64,000 nucleotides of DNA from Ostreococcus lucimarinus CCE9901 (taxonomy: Eukaryota > Chlorophyta > Mamiellophyceae > Mamiellales > Bathycoccaceae), in NCBI RefSeq assembly GCF_000092065.1, contig NC_009369.1:404367-468366 (forward strand), in the 5' to 3' direction. Positions 44,510 to 54,166 of this stretch are shown in pieces; the stretch's first letter is position 1, and every line of letters begins with the position of its first letter. Below the pieces are notes generated by a model. The model was not told the DNA's origin. It did no database searches and saw only the letters and a program-made list of their open reading frames with translations. The position numbers and the translations under genes are program-made.

Positions 44510-46039
44510 ATGAAGCGCGCGCGCGCGACGCGCGAGGACGGGCGCGGATTCGACGCGCGCGAGGCCATGCGCGCGTGGACGCGAGGCGCGCGGGAGACGA
44601 CGCGCGAGGCGACGCTGCGCGCGTTCCACGGCGGCGACGTGACGAAGATTCTGCGCGAGTGTCGAGACGGGAGTAACGAGGCGTACGACGACGACGACGT
44701 CGAGGCGGCGATGGAGGCGCTGACGCGAGACGGGACGACGATCAACGCGCCGTTTTGTTTCACGGCGGGCGCGATCGGGCTGAAACGCGCGCTGCATCTC
44801 GAGGCGTGGGCGCGGCTGCGCGGCGGCGAGTTTCGCGGACGCGACGGGGAGATTTTCGGCGTCGCGGGGGGGTGCGTCGGTTACGGCGAGTGCGAAGTCG
44901 GCGTGTACGCGTCGAGGGCGAACGGGGACATCGCGGAGTGGCATCGGGACGCGTGCGATAACGCCACGATTCAACTCGTCGGCAAAAAGCAGTGGGAGGT
45001 GGAGGTGTACCGCGACGCGCGCGACGGCGCGGAGCTCCGCGAGGAGCTTCGAGGCAAGTCGCGAAACGCGTCGGCGAGCGACGAGGCGACGTGCGGCGCG
45101 GATTACATCGAGCAAATTTGGACCGAGACGGAGATAGTGACGCGCGTCATCGGACCGGGGGAGACGATTTGCGTGCCGCGAGGGCGAATGCATCGCGTCG
45201 TGCCTTTGGGGGAAGGCGTGAGCGTCTCCGCGGACATTCGCATGACGACGATCGAAAGCGCCGAAATCGCGGCGGAGATCGCGTATCTCAAAGCGATCGC
45301 GCTCTACGACGAGCGAAGCGTCTCGAAACGTCCCGTCGAATTGCCTCCGATTCATTGGTTGCCGTTTGAAGAGGAATTTTCCGACGGTTTAGTGCTCGGC
45401 GCTCGATTGGAATACATCGTCGCCGCCGCGGCGAATCGTTCGGGGACGCACGACGACGCGACGACGTACGAACCGGTGCGGCGGACCGACGGCACGGAAA
45501 AGTTGGGGGTCAGCGCGCGCGCGGAAACGTTGCGGCGCTCCCCGACCGCCGTTTTACATCCGTCGTGCGCGTGCGCGGTGCGCGACGACGACGAGCGCGG
45601 GGATTATCACGTATTCAACGTCAAAGCCACGTCCGCGCTGACGAATAAAGATCTCATGAGCGAGTTCAACATTTACGTTCGACGCGATTCCGTGCGCGAG
45701 GGAGAAATGCGCGCCTTCAACAGCCCCGTCGACTTCATCGAAGCCGAACTAGGCCGATTGGAGCGACAATCGCCCGATCGCGGGAACGACCGCAGGCTCG
45801 TGGCGCGCGACTCGGGCGAGTTTTCCGACGCCGTCTCGTCGCTCAGGGGAGTTCTTTACGACGCGAACATTTTGCTGCCTCCGGGCAACGATTGGTGGTT
45901 CTTTTGGTGTAACACTTCGAAACGTTTGTCCGACGCGCACCCGTCGGGTCTCGCGCGACGCGACCGCTCGCCGGCCGCCGTTCGAATCCCCAGCATTCAA
46001 CAGTCGATCGGGCTCCGCGCGATCGCTTCGCAAAACTAG
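44510..46039 (+). CDS. JmjC-like cupin oxygenase (Fe/2-oxoglutarate)
   Basis: The 509-aa protein has a cupin/JmjC core at about residues 130-250. The iron-binding H-x-D is in AEWHRDACDNATIQLVGKKQWEVEVY, and the distal His is in GETICVPRGRMHRVVPLGEG. The W-H-x-D...N-x-x-x-Q-x-x-G-x-K-x-W-E pattern is like ribosomal oxygenases (MINA53/NO66) and related cupin-4 proteins, which hydroxylate ribosomal proteins or act on histones. The C-terminal 230 residues have no recognisable domain but contain a few conserved-looking Trp-rich segments (NDWWFFWCN). Whether it is a histone demethylase or protein hydroxylase cannot be told. Start at 44510 is the first ATG. It is convergent with the site-1 protease gene, 53 bp away. 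Confidence 0.76.
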   Translation: MKRARATREDGRGFDAREAMRAWTRGARETTREATLRAFHGGDVTKILRECRDGSNEAYDDDDVEAAMEALTRDGTTINAPFCFTAGAIGLKRALHLEAWARLRGGEFRGRDGEIFGVAGGCVGYGECEVGVYASRANGDIAEWHRDACDNATIQLVGKKQWEVEVYRDARDGAELREELRGKSRNASASDEATCGADYIEQIWTETEIVTRVIGPGETICVPRGRMHRVVPLGEGVSVSADIRMTTIESAEIAAEIAYLKAIALYDERSVSKRPVELPPIHWLPFEEEFSDGLVLGARLEYIVAAAANRSGTHDDATTYEPVRRTDGTEKLGVSARAETLRRSPTAVLHPSCACAVRDDDERGDYHVFNVKATSALTNKDLMSEFNIYVRRDSVREGEMRAFNSPVDFIEAELGRLERQSPDRGNDRRLVARDSGEFSDAVSSLRGVLYDANILLPPGNDWWFFWCNTSKRLSDAHPSGLARRDRSPAAVRIPSIQQSIGLRAIASQN

Positions 46040-46092
46040 CGCGTTTCAATCTCTACTAGGCGTTTGACAATTTCTAGCAATTCTAGTCAATT

Positions 46093-49000
46093 CTAAGACG
46101 CGCCGCCGCTCGCTCGAAGACGCGCGCGTCGCGCCCTGCGCCGTCTCGCGCGCGGCGCCAGCAACGCGGCGACGACGCCAAAGGCGACGACGTAATATCG
46201 AACGTTCGACCCGTCGTCCGCGCGATCCGTCGCGACGTAATCTGTTTTCACATCGAGCGTCGTGCGTGAATCCTTCATCGGGCGCTGTGGAACGGTCGTC
46301 TTCAAAGACGTCTTCTCCGACTCGGACACTTTCAATCGCCCCGGAAGATCGCTGTACGCCGCCTTGGCGTCGTGACGGTCCAAAGGAGCGTTGGGGCCGC
46401 ACGTCATCGAACCTTCGTTCCCAGGGTGTCCTCCGAGAACGGTGCTAAACCGTGAAAAGTCCACGTCTGTTCTTCGCGAGGGAAGAGGCTTCGAGTCCGA
46501 CCACGATTCGGCGAGACGCTTTCGATCGTCGCAGTGCGCGGCGGCGCACGAACCGCCGACGGCGAACTCGACACCTTTTCGCGCGAAACCGAAGCATTGA
46601 CCGCGCATGTGCGAGCTGTCGACGCAGTTAGAGTCGACGAACGCGAAGATTCTTCCTTTACCCGCCTCAAAGAGCGATAAAAATGCGTAATCGCCCTCCG
46701 CCTTGCCGCGCTGCGTCATGCGTTCGCTGTGCAAATACGCGCCCGCCGGCGCGCGCGTGATGTGGGTTCCGCTCGAGACGATGACTTGGTCGTCATCGAA
46801 AACGATGCTATCTTCCGTGACCTCGCCCCCGAACTGAATGCCAAAGTCTTTCAAAAGATCATTCAAAGCCGGCACGTTGGCTCCACCCGTGGCGGCGTGC
46901 CATTCGTAGTGCGTGTTGTCGTCGAAAAATTTCAGGCTTTCCATCGTCGTCAAATCGTACCAATCGGCGAAGACGACCAGCCCCAATCCTTCTTCGCGAA
47001 CGTCTCGAGTGAGTTTGGCGATTTCATCGCTCGCGTACTCCTCTTCGAGATCGATGAGCAGTAGCGCCCCGTAATTCTTCGCGTCAAAGCACGTGAACGG
47101 CGATCCCAAGACTTCGACAAAGTAACCCGCCCGCGTCAGATCATCGTACCATTGGTGGAAGTTCGTGTGCGGGTGATCGCCGTGCCAATCCAAAACGTCT
47201 TGCTTCATGTCGATGTTATCTCTCGGAATGTATCCCGGTGGATACCGCACGTTGTGAAATTGGTCCCACAGCAATCGCTTGTCGCGACTCGGCGTCGGCA
47301 CGACGTTGACCTTGAGCGTCATCTCAACCTCCGACACGCGCAATTTCGTCTCTCCGCGCGCGCCCGACGAAGCGACGGTGAATCGCACGCGCCCACTCGC
47401 GACGCCAGACTTGGTCGCCGCGTCGTCCTGGACTCGCACGTACAACGCCAAGAACCCAGAGTACGGCCAAAGCGTCTCCGAAAACGCAAAGCGAACGTCG
47501 AGGTGCGCGCCCAAGTCGCCGTCGTTCGGGATGAAATCGGGCCCGCTCACAATCTCCCCGTGCGTGCCGAGACCGTTAACGATGGTCGCGTTCAACATCA
47601 GCGGCATCATCGTGGCGTAGATTCCTTGTTTGCAGTGCGGCCACGCGTACGGGCACTCCGTCAAGTCAAACGTCGCCGGAATCACCGAGGCGCGCGGCGT
47701 GTACGTCTTCAGAATCTCCGCCGATTTCAACAAATCCAGCTTCCCCGCCCCCTGCTCGTAGCGATGTGCTAACGGTATTCGCGTCGCCCCTTCCACGAGC
47801 GCCTGTTTCATCACCGCTGGATTTAACACCGACCATCGCTCGCTCTCGGGTATGATGGAGCTGAGCAACACCGCCGCGCCCGCGGCGACGGGCGACGCGA
47901 CGGACGTCCCCGAAAGCGCGCGGCAGCCATCGCCAACCTTACTTCCCCAGATACCGTCGCCATACGTCACGATATCGGGTTTCACACGGCCGTATCCACT
48001 GGGTAGCTCCATCGTGGTCATCCCGCGCGAACTAAAGTGCGCGATGGCGTCGGCGTCGGTGATGCCGCCCACGCCGATGATGTCCAAGTTATCCGCCGGG
48101 TTGTTCAACGTTCCGTACAGCGGCCCATCGTTTCCTATCGCGCTAATCATGATGATTCCCGCCGCCGTGATCTCGTTGATCTTGTCCGTGAACGGGCGGT
48201 CCAAGTAATCAGGCCCGCCGATGGAAAGATTTAAGACGTGCACGCCCGTGGCGATGGCGTAGTTGAACCCGTCGAGAAACCACGACGTGTACGAGTTTTG
48301 ATCGTTCGTGAATACGCGAAACGTGTGTATGAGGGCATCAGGCGCGAATCCCGCGCACTGTTTCGACGTTCCCGCGACGACGCCCGCGACGAAGCTCCCG
48401 TGTCCCAACCCGTCGTGGAGTTGGTTTTCGTTGGTCCAATTCGTGCGTTCGACGATGTGCCGAAAGTGCGGATGATCTTCGGCGATACCGGTGTCGAAGA
48501 CGGCCATCTTCACCCCAGCCCCGGTGTACCCTTGCTCCCACAGCGTCGGCGCGCCCATGCTCTTCGCGATGCTCACGTCTCCGAGCAACGAACGCCGACC
48601 CTTCGCCGCCGCCGCGTCGTCTTCGTCTCGTTCGCCCAGCGCCGACCGCCGCGTCAACCTTTGTTCCCTGTGCACATCCTTCACCACGCCTCGAAGCGCC
48701 GCGCGAAGCGTCTCGAGCACCGCATCACCCTTCACCGCTCCCCGCGTCGCGCCCGCGCCGTCGTCGACGCTCTCGACGACGACGAAATCCGTCGGAAACC
48801 GCGTCGCCGCGACGTTGTCGCGAGACGCCACTCGAAACGTCGCTTCGCCCCTCCCCCGACGCGCGCGCGCGCGCCCACCGCCCTCGCGCGCGTCGACCGC
48901 TTTCCGTACCGCGTCCTCGTGCGTCGCCGCCGTCGCGTACGTCTCGAACCGCGCGATGAACGTCCCGCGCGTCGTCCCGTCCGCGCGCACGCGCTCGCTC

Positions 49001-49236
49001 GCCCATCCCGCGGTCTCGTCGTCGTCCCGGACGCGCGCGTTCGAGTCCCGGGCGCGCGCGTCCGAGTCCCGGACGCGCGCCGTCGCGCGCGTCCCCGTCG
49101 TCGCGTCGCACGCGTCGTCCACGCGACGCGCGCCGTCGCGATGCGCGCTCGCGACGACGCTCGCGACGACGCTCGCGACGACGACGACGACGACGACGAC
49201 GCGCGACGCGATCGCGCGCGCGCGTCGCCTCGCCAT
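46093..49236 (-). CDS. S1P: Site-1 protease (S1P/MBTPS1), subtilisin family
   Basis: The 1047-aa protein matches S1P, the Golgi serine protease that cleaves membrane-bound transcription factors and lipid-enzyme precursors (human form 1052 aa). A signal sequence (VVVVVVVVASVVASVVAS) lies at residues 13-30, a pro-region follows, and the subtilisin domain has Asp248 (AVFDTGIAEDHPHF), His279 (GLGHGSFVAGVVAGT), oxyanion Asn369 (SAIGNDG) and Ser445 (LSGTSVASP). After the domain are the S1P-specific FNVRYPPGYIPRD-like segment (HNVRYPPGYIPRDNIDM), HPHTNFHQWYDDLT and a C-terminal membrane helix near residue 1015 with an Arg-rich tail. RRSLL at 214-218 fits the R-x-L-L autocleavage rule. Start at 49236 is chosen by the signal peptide. 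Confidence 0.95.
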   Translation of the reverse strand: MARRRARAIASRVVVVVVVVASVVASVVASAHRDGARRVDDACDATTGTRATARVRDSDARARDSNARVRDDDETAGWASERVRADGTTRGTFIARFETYATAATHEDAVRKAVDAREGGGRARARRGRGEATFRVASRDNVAATRFPTDFVVVESVDDGAGATRGAVKGDAVLETLRAALRGVVKDVHREQRLTRRSALGERDEDDAAAAKGRRSLLGDVSIAKSMGAPTLWEQGYTGAGVKMAVFDTGIAEDHPHFRHIVERTNWTNENQLHDGLGHGSFVAGVVAGTSKQCAGFAPDALIHTFRVFTNDQNSYTSWFLDGFNYAIATGVHVLNLSIGGPDYLDRPFTDKINEITAAGIIMISAIGNDGPLYGTLNNPADNLDIIGVGGITDADAIAHFSSRGMTTMELPSGYGRVKPDIVTYGDGIWGSKVGDGCRALSGTSVASPVAAGAAVLLSSIIPESERWSVLNPAVMKQALVEGATRIPLAHRYEQGAGKLDLLKSAEILKTYTPRASVIPATFDLTECPYAWPHCKQGIYATMMPLMLNATIVNGLGTHGEIVSGPDFIPNDGDLGAHLDVRFAFSETLWPYSGFLALYVRVQDDAATKSGVASGRVRFTVASSGARGETKLRVSEVEMTLKVNVVPTPSRDKRLLWDQFHNVRYPPGYIPRDNIDMKQDVLDWHGDHPHTNFHQWYDDLTRAGYFVEVLGSPFTCFDAKNYGALLLIDLEEEYASDEIAKLTRDVREEGLGLVVFADWYDLTTMESLKFFDDNTHYEWHAATGGANVPALNDLLKDFGIQFGGEVTEDSIVFDDDQVIVSSGTHITRAPAGAYLHSERMTQRGKAEGDYAFLSLFEAGKGRIFAFVDSNCVDSSHMRGQCFGFARKGVEFAVGGSCAAAHCDDRKRLAESWSDSKPLPSRRTDVDFSRFSTVLGGHPGNEGSMTCGPNAPLDRHDAKAAYSDLPGRLKVSESEKTSLKTTVPQRPMKDSRTTLDVKTDYVATDRADDGSNVRYYVVAFGVVAALLAPRARRRRARRARLRASGGAS

Positions 49237-49384
49237 CCGCGACGGACGCGACGGACGCGACGGACCGTCTTCGCGTCGCGTCGTCCGAAGCGCGTCGCCC
49301 AAAGCGCGCGCCCGGTCCCGCGGTCGCGCGGTCGAGTGACTCGGACCGACCGCTCGACCGACCGACCGCGCGACGCCAACACGA

Positions 49385-51040
49385 ATGCGTGCCCGTCGCG
49401 CCGTCGACGCGCGCGACGGCACAGCGCGTCCGACGGCGTCGCGAACGCGTCCGACGCCGCGGATGACGACGATGGACGCCGACGCGACGCCGCTGCTGCC
49501 GCGCGGCGCGCTCGAGGACGACGGCGCGACGCGCGAGCGGGACGAGCGAGGACGACGACGATGGCGACGCGGCGTCGCGATCGCGGCGCTGTTCGCGCTG
49601 GGAGGGTGCGCGGCGATCGCGAGCCGAGACCTGGGAGGGCGAAAAGCGACGACGGACGCGACGACGCGCGATAGAGACGCGAGCGAAGCGACGGGGGGGG
49701 AGAGAGACGACGCGAGGACGAGGACGAGGACGGAGACGCGCGCGGGACGAAGCGCGGGACGAAGCGCGGGACGCGGGACGCGCGACGGGACGCGCGACGC
49801 GGCGACGGCGACGCGCGACGCGCGGACGACGGCGACGATCGCGTCGACGACGCGCGAGCGAGGGATGTGGGTCGACGCCGTGGAGCGCGTCGTCGCCGCG
49901 GACGCGGAGGACGACGCGGAGGGTGTTGAGACGACGGCGGCGACGCGAGGACGATGGATCCCGACCAAGGCGCGGGTGGGGGGAGATTTCGACGTCGGCG
50001 AAGAGAGCGACGATGCGGAGCGCGAGGACGCGGAGGCGTCGTCCGACGCCGACGACGCGTACGAAGCGAACGCCACGCTTCGCGCGTTGGACGACGAGGT
50101 TTGGATTGAAAATTACGGGCAAGCCAAGCGCAGGAGGGCGCGCGCAAAGTTTCTGCGCGCGCACGGCGTCGATCCGAAGACGACGTCGGGCACGGCAGCC
50201 TTCGCCGCGCTCGGGGCGACGCGAGATGACTGCCCGGCGGCGTATTTCGCCCCGAAAGTGGGCGCGGCGAGCCTCGGCGGGCCCGGCGCGAGCGAGTTAC
50301 CCGAGCACTTTGCAAAGTTTTCCGTGCACGCCACGAAATTGGCGGCGTTGGCGGATCAGATTTACATCTTGTGCACCGAGTGTTCTTTAGGCATCCCCGA
50401 GGATTGGCGGGCGAAGACGTCCTTCGTGCACGGGTTTAGAATCGACGAGTGTCTCAAGACGCAGGGAATCGACCACTGGCACAAGGCGTCGTTTTCGCAC
50501 GCCCACGCGTTGATGGATGCTCAAAAGAAGCAGCACAAGACGGTCGCCATCATCGAAGAAGACGTGATCACGCGAGATTTCGCGGACGGCGGCGTCGGGT
50601 GGCGCATGCTGTTGGACAATCTGGGGCACGTTCGCGATACGATGCGTTTGGAGAAGGATTGGCGCACGATTCGCGTCGGCTATCGCGCCATGTTCATCGA
50701 TAGATCGATCGAGAGCGTCAGCAAGCTCGAAGGCAAGGAGACGTGTCCGAAGGATTGTCGCTGCGAGAAGAAGAACGCCTTCACGTGCATCATGCGCCAA
50801 TCCGGGTGCGATATGCGTTCGAGCGATTTCTACCTCGTTCGCGAAGCCGCGTACCAGCCCATCATCGACAAAATCTACGAAGGCTACACCGTCGATTGCG
50901 AAGCGTTGCGCGAGGTGCCGAATCAAATCTACATCACCCCGCAGCTTTCGTTTCAAGGCACGCTGGATTTAAAGCTCCAAACCCAAATCCAAATGGGCGA
51001 AGAGTTTATGCAAAAGTGCGCCGTCGGCGCCACGGCGTGA
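49385..51040 (+). CDS. Type II membrane protein, possible glycosyltransferase
   Basis: A 551-aa protein with a basic N-terminal tail, one hydrophobic helix at about residues 61-79 (RRGVAIAALFALGGCAAIAS), a Thr/Arg/Asp-rich stem of about 170 residues, and a globular C-terminal domain from about residue 250. That domain includes CPAAYFAPKVGA, IYILCTECSLGIPEDW, KTVAIIEEDVITRDF and several Cys residues. The short N-tail, single anchor and stem are the layout of Golgi glycosyltransferases, and the IEEDV motif resembles the acidic motif of GT25-type enzymes. I cannot assign a family. A second ATG at 49463 gives MTTMDADATPLLPRG and could be the true start. Divergent from site-1 protease, 148 bp apart. 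Confidence 0.68.
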   Translation: MRARRAVDARDGTARPTASRTRPTPRMTTMDADATPLLPRGALEDDGATRERDERGRRRWRRGVAIAALFALGGCAAIASRDLGGRKATTDATTRDRDASEATGGERDDARTRTRTETRAGRSAGRSAGRGTRDGTRDAATATRDARTTATIASTTRERGMWVDAVERVVAADAEDDAEGVETTAATRGRWIPTKARVGGDFDVGEESDDAEREDAEASSDADDAYEANATLRALDDEVWIENYGQAKRRRARAKFLRAHGVDPKTTSGTAAFAALGATRDDCPAAYFAPKVGAASLGGPGASELPEHFAKFSVHATKLAALADQIYILCTECSLGIPEDWRAKTSFVHGFRIDECLKTQGIDHWHKASFSHAHALMDAQKKQHKTVAIIEEDVITRDFADGGVGWRMLLDNLGHVRDTMRLEKDWRTIRVGYRAMFIDRSIESVSKLEGKETCPKDCRCEKKNAFTCIMRQSGCDMRSSDFYLVREAAYQPIIDKIYEGYTVDCEALREVPNQIYITPQLSFQGTLDLKLQTQIQMGEEFMQKCAVGATA

Positions 51041-51507
51041 CGCGCGCCGTCGACTTTCGCGCGACTGGCGCGGCGCATCCTAGGTAGATAGAGCGCGTGG
51101 AGCGCATTCATCTGCGCGACACGTCGACGACGTCGACGCGCGCGTTGATTTTGTAATCGAAACGACCGCGCGGACAAAGTGTCGGTTCTTCTTTCGCTCG
51201 CCCGCTCGCTCGCTCGTCGGCGACGGCTCGACAGCCCCGCGGCAGTGCGCGCCTCGACGTCGACGGCGCGGTCGAGTCCGTGGACGCGATCGCGCGAGAA
51301 CGAGCTCGTGGACCCGCGCGGCACGGCGCAGGGCGAGATCGACGCATCCGCGCGTCGTCGCGGTCGTCGCGTCGTCGCGCCGTTCGTTCGTTCGCGCCGT
51401 CGCCGCGCGCGACGCGTCGAACGCGTGCGTGATTGATTGATTCATCTGTTCGGTTTTATTCGCCGTCGACGAACGCGCGAGCGCGAGGCGAGAGCGAACG
51501 ATCGGTG
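51041..51507. other. Spacer with no assigned gene
   Basis: About 467 bp between the type II membrane protein gene and the small gene at 51508. TGTAA at about 51150 may end the upstream transcript. Open frames exist on both strands (for example minus 51445-51080) but are Arg/Ala-rich and look like GC-rich shadows. A strong splice-donor-like GTGCGTG begins at 51425, but I find no CTGAC branch motif between it and 51508, so an upstream exon for the next gene is not proven. Confidence 0.4.
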
Positions 51508-51852
51508 ATGTTGCTCGTCAAGCTGTGGATCGCGAAAAAGCTCGCCGTGCTGCTCGCCGTGCGCGCGTTCGGCGTGAAGAGACTGTACCGACGAGGATTA
51601 AAGCTCTCGCGCTACGCCTTTGGCGACGTGGAGGCTTCGGAGAACGCCTATCGCCGGACGACGGAGCGAGTGCTGTGGCACACGTGTCACGCGGCTATGA
51701 TAACCGAACAGTGGCTCGTGCGACGGGCGACCGCGTTCACGGAAAAGGTGTTCACGAACGCCGGGTTCAGCGCGCGAGGGATGCCGAGCGGCGGGGAGGC
51801 GTTTGGCGGGACGAAGGCGACGCCGAAACCGCCGAAGACGAAGACGCCGTGA
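51508..51852 (+). CDS. Small conserved-looking hypothetical protein with N-terminal hydrophobic helix
   Basis: A 114-aa protein I do not recognise. Residues 1-24 (MLLVKLWIAKKLAVLLAVRAFGVK) form a basic-hydrophobic helix that could be a membrane anchor or targeting sequence. The middle, LYRRGLKLSRYAFGDVEASENAYRRTTERVLWHTCHAAMITEQWLVRRATAFTEKVF, is helical with Trp and Cys residues that look constrained. The C-terminus is Pro/Lys/Thr-rich. The start at 51508 is the first ATG. The composition is less Arg-rich than random frames here, which supports real coding. Upstream exons cannot be excluded. Confidence 0.6.
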   Translation: MLLVKLWIAKKLAVLLAVRAFGVKRLYRRGLKLSRYAFGDVEASENAYRRTTERVLWHTCHAAMITEQWLVRRATAFTEKVFTNAGFSARGMPSGGEAFGGTKATPKPPKTKTP

Positions 51853-52037
51853 CGACTTCGAGCGACGAGCGATGGACGTTCATCATAGGGAAACGGGAAC
51901 GCGCGCCGGCGCACCGAAGCACCAGAACACGCGCGCACAGACACACACACACACACGCAGCAGCGATTATTACGCACTAGCGCACGCGGTACTGTAAATT
52001 ATATTCTTCATTCATTCTTTCATAATACAAGTGAGAC

Positions 52038-53729
52038 TCACCAAAGTTTCGGTTTCGGCACGCCTCTTCGAGGCACGCTCGACAGGAATTCGTGCTGCAT
52101 GTCGCGAACCTTTTCGGCGCCGACGAGAGAGGCGCCGGCGAGACAGGTGGCGATGATGGCTGGCGCTTCTTGATCGAACGCTGCACCCGTGACGGCGAGG
52201 AACAACCCGCCGGCGAGCAAGTACTTGCTCGCGGCGACGCATCGCTCTTCGAGCACGCCGAGTTCGCTGAGCGCCGTCTTACACGCCACGCAGTGCTTGG
52301 TGTGACGATGGTACCGATCCAGCTGTTCGGCTTCGGATTTCACCTTCGACGCGTCGTCGACGACGCCCGGCGCCCACGCGACTTTGCCTCCGGCGTGCTT
52401 GTCCATCCAATTTCTAAACGCCGACACTCCAGCGTCGGCGGGCGTCGGCAAATAATACGATTGTTTCCACGGTTTGTTTTGAAGCTCCATCTCGACCTCA
52501 ACTCCGTGCATGGCTAAGATATCCTGGTCCCCCAAGTTGTACGCGCTCGATCCCGGCGGCGTGCCGTGCGACAGCCCTACGCGCACGAGCTTTGGGTCGC
52601 TCGTAAAGTTGTCGACGTAAAAGTCAAACAGCGACGTCGCGGGAGCGGTGACAAGGGAGTTGATGCGATCGGCGGGTGAAACCTTACGCGCGCCCGCGCC
52701 CTGCACCGCGCTCGCCTGGTGGGCTTGGAACTTTGTAAACATGAGCGTTCGTCCGGGCTCCGTCGGCGCGTAGAGAATCGCCGCCGAGAGGTACTTTTTA
52801 CCCTTGGCGTCCAAGTATTCGCTTCGACTCGAGCACGGCGCGGTGAACACGCGCGATGCCGATACGCCGACGTTCGACTTGTTGTATCCACCGTGCTCGA
52901 CCACGAATCCATCCTTTTGCATCGTCCCCTCGCGAACGCTGAACTCAGTCATGGCCACGAAACCCGCGTTCGCGCGCTCGTCGAGCTGTCCTTCGGCGTC
53001 GTACCTCGCGTGCAACCACTCCGCGTGAGACGGGTCAAACTGATTCTCGAGCGCCGGGGCGTAACCCACGGGAAGCTCCACCATGCCCCACTCCCCGGGA
53101 AGCGTGCCTTCTCGCGCCAGAGACGTCGCGCACGGCGCGCCCGCGCTGGCGAGAAGGCCATCCGCGCCCGCCGTCGGCCACACCCAGAGAATTCCGTCTT
53201 CGACGCGGCTCGGATAGCTCGTAGCGCAAGATCGCGGCGATGCGCACGCGGTCTTTTCCGCGGCTTCATCGACGGACATCGGGATGGACACGCACGAGCC
53301 GTCCTTGCCGTCAAACGCCCAGCCGTGGTACCGGCACGCCAGCGTGCCGTCTTTTTGAACGTATCCCAGGCTCAAAGGCGCACGTCTGTGCGGACAGCTA
53401 TCCTCCAACACTCGCCACTCCTTGCACGTCGGGTCGAGGTAGGCGACGAGCTTTTTACCGAGCACGCGCAGCTCGTTCGGTTCGTTGGCATCCAAAAAGC
53501 TCACCGGACGAAGGGGATACCACGCGCTGGACCAATCGAACGACTCCCCCGCCGCCGCCGGCGGCGCGTTCGTCTCCGCAGTCGCCGCCTCGGACGTCGC
53601 TTCGAGTCGCACCGCGCTTCGGTGTCGTCGAACCGTCGCGGACCGAGTCGTCCTCTTATCCATCTTCCGCGGCGTCCCTCGCGCCGCGCCCCTCGCGATC
53701 GCGCTCGACATCGCCGTCGCCGCCGTCAT
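52038..53729 (-). CDS. Plastid Rieske mono-oxygenase (PAO/TIC55/PTC52 family)
   Basis: The 563-aa protein has a plastid transit-like N-terminus (about 45 residues) and a Rieske [2Fe-2S] domain with CPHRRAPLSLG (Cys112, His114) and CRYHGWAF (Cys132, His135). The mononuclear iron site is ENQFDPSHAEWLHARYD. Near the C-terminus, HTKHCVACKTAL holds the redox-sensitive C-x-x-C typical of the PAO/PTC52/TIC55 group, followed by two hydrophobic helices that anchor the protein in the envelope or thylakoid. These enzymes oxidise chlorophyll breakdown products or pigment intermediates; which reaction this one performs is not readable. Start at 53729 is an ATG, with a second at 53711. Confidence 0.89.
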   Translation of the reverse strand: MTAATAMSSAIARGAARGTPRKMDKRTTRSATVRRHRSAVRLEATSEAATAETNAPPAAAGESFDWSSAWYPLRPVSFLDANEPNELRVLGKKLVAYLDPTCKEWRVLEDSCPHRRAPLSLGYVQKDGTLACRYHGWAFDGKDGSCVSIPMSVDEAAEKTACASPRSCATSYPSRVEDGILWVWPTAGADGLLASAGAPCATSLAREGTLPGEWGMVELPVGYAPALENQFDPSHAEWLHARYDAEGQLDERANAGFVAMTEFSVREGTMQKDGFVVEHGGYNKSNVGVSASRVFTAPCSSRSEYLDAKGKKYLSAAILYAPTEPGRTLMFTKFQAHQASAVQGAGARKVSPADRINSLVTAPATSLFDFYVDNFTSDPKLVRVGLSHGTPPGSSAYNLGDQDILAMHGVEVEMELQNKPWKQSYYLPTPADAGVSAFRNWMDKHAGGKVAWAPGVVDDASKVKSEAEQLDRYHRHTKHCVACKTALSELGVLEERCVAASKYLLAGGLFLAVTGAAFDQEAPAIIATCLAGASLVGAEKVRDMQHEFLSSVPRRGVPKPKLW

Positions 53730-53863
53730 CGCCCGTCGTCGCCACCGTTTGTCGCTCGTCCACGACCGTCCGGCTCAGTCGTCAGCGCGCGCGCGACCGA
53801 CTGTGCGCGCGCCGATCCCGCGCTCGTTCGAGTGCGCGCGGCGGGACTTTTGAAAAATCACAA

Positions 53864-54166
53864 TCACTCGTCGCCGTCCTCGTCCATCGCTCGACGCCGT
53901 CGTTCGACGAGTTGACGGAGCCTCCGCGCGCGCAAATCGCAATCCTTGACGCCCACGACGTCGCGGTCGGCGTGATTGGCGTACGCCCTGACGTCGCGCG
54001 CGATGGACTTCGTCAACTCGTACGACAGCTCGCTCAACGCGTGGGCGGTTTTGGGCGTCAACGACTTGTCGTGCGAGCGAGCGACGCGCTCGGCGACGCG
54101 GACGACGTGTGATTTGAGGTGCTCGAATAAATTGGCGTCGCCGTCGCCGTCGCCGACGTCGCCCAT
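53864..54166 (-). CDS. Histone-fold protein, CENP-S/MHF1-like
   Basis: A 100-aa protein that reads as one histone fold. The helices are LFEHLKSHVVRVAERVARS, then LTPKTAHALSELSYELTKSIARDVRAYANHADR (long central helix), then VVGVKDCDLRARRLRQLVERRRRAMD. This matches CENP-S (MHF1, APITD1), where the pattern is L-x-x-x-A-L-S-E-L...D-L-x-x-F-A-x-H-A-x-R...D-V-x-L-x-A-R-R. CENP-S pairs with CENP-X in kinetochores and with FANCM at stalled replication forks. The start at 54166 is the first ATG; the frame extends upstream only to a TTG. The similarity is short, so a related histone-fold protein is the main alternative. Confidence 0.74.
   Translation of the reverse strand: MGDVGDGDGDANLFEHLKSHVVRVAERVARSHDKSLTPKTAHALSELSYELTKSIARDVRAYANHADRDVVGVKDCDLRARRLRQLVERRRRAMDEDGDE

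Noticed and set aside
44240-45355. Long N-terminal extension of the amino acid permease frame.
   Set aside because: It is antisense to the JmjC-like gene, which has a clear domain; the extension is His/Arg-rich without family signal.
51080-51445. Minus-strand 121-codon open frame in the long spacer.
   Set aside because: Composition is that of random GC-rich sequence (Arg, Ala, Thr, Ser); no domain; overlapping open frames exist on both strands here.
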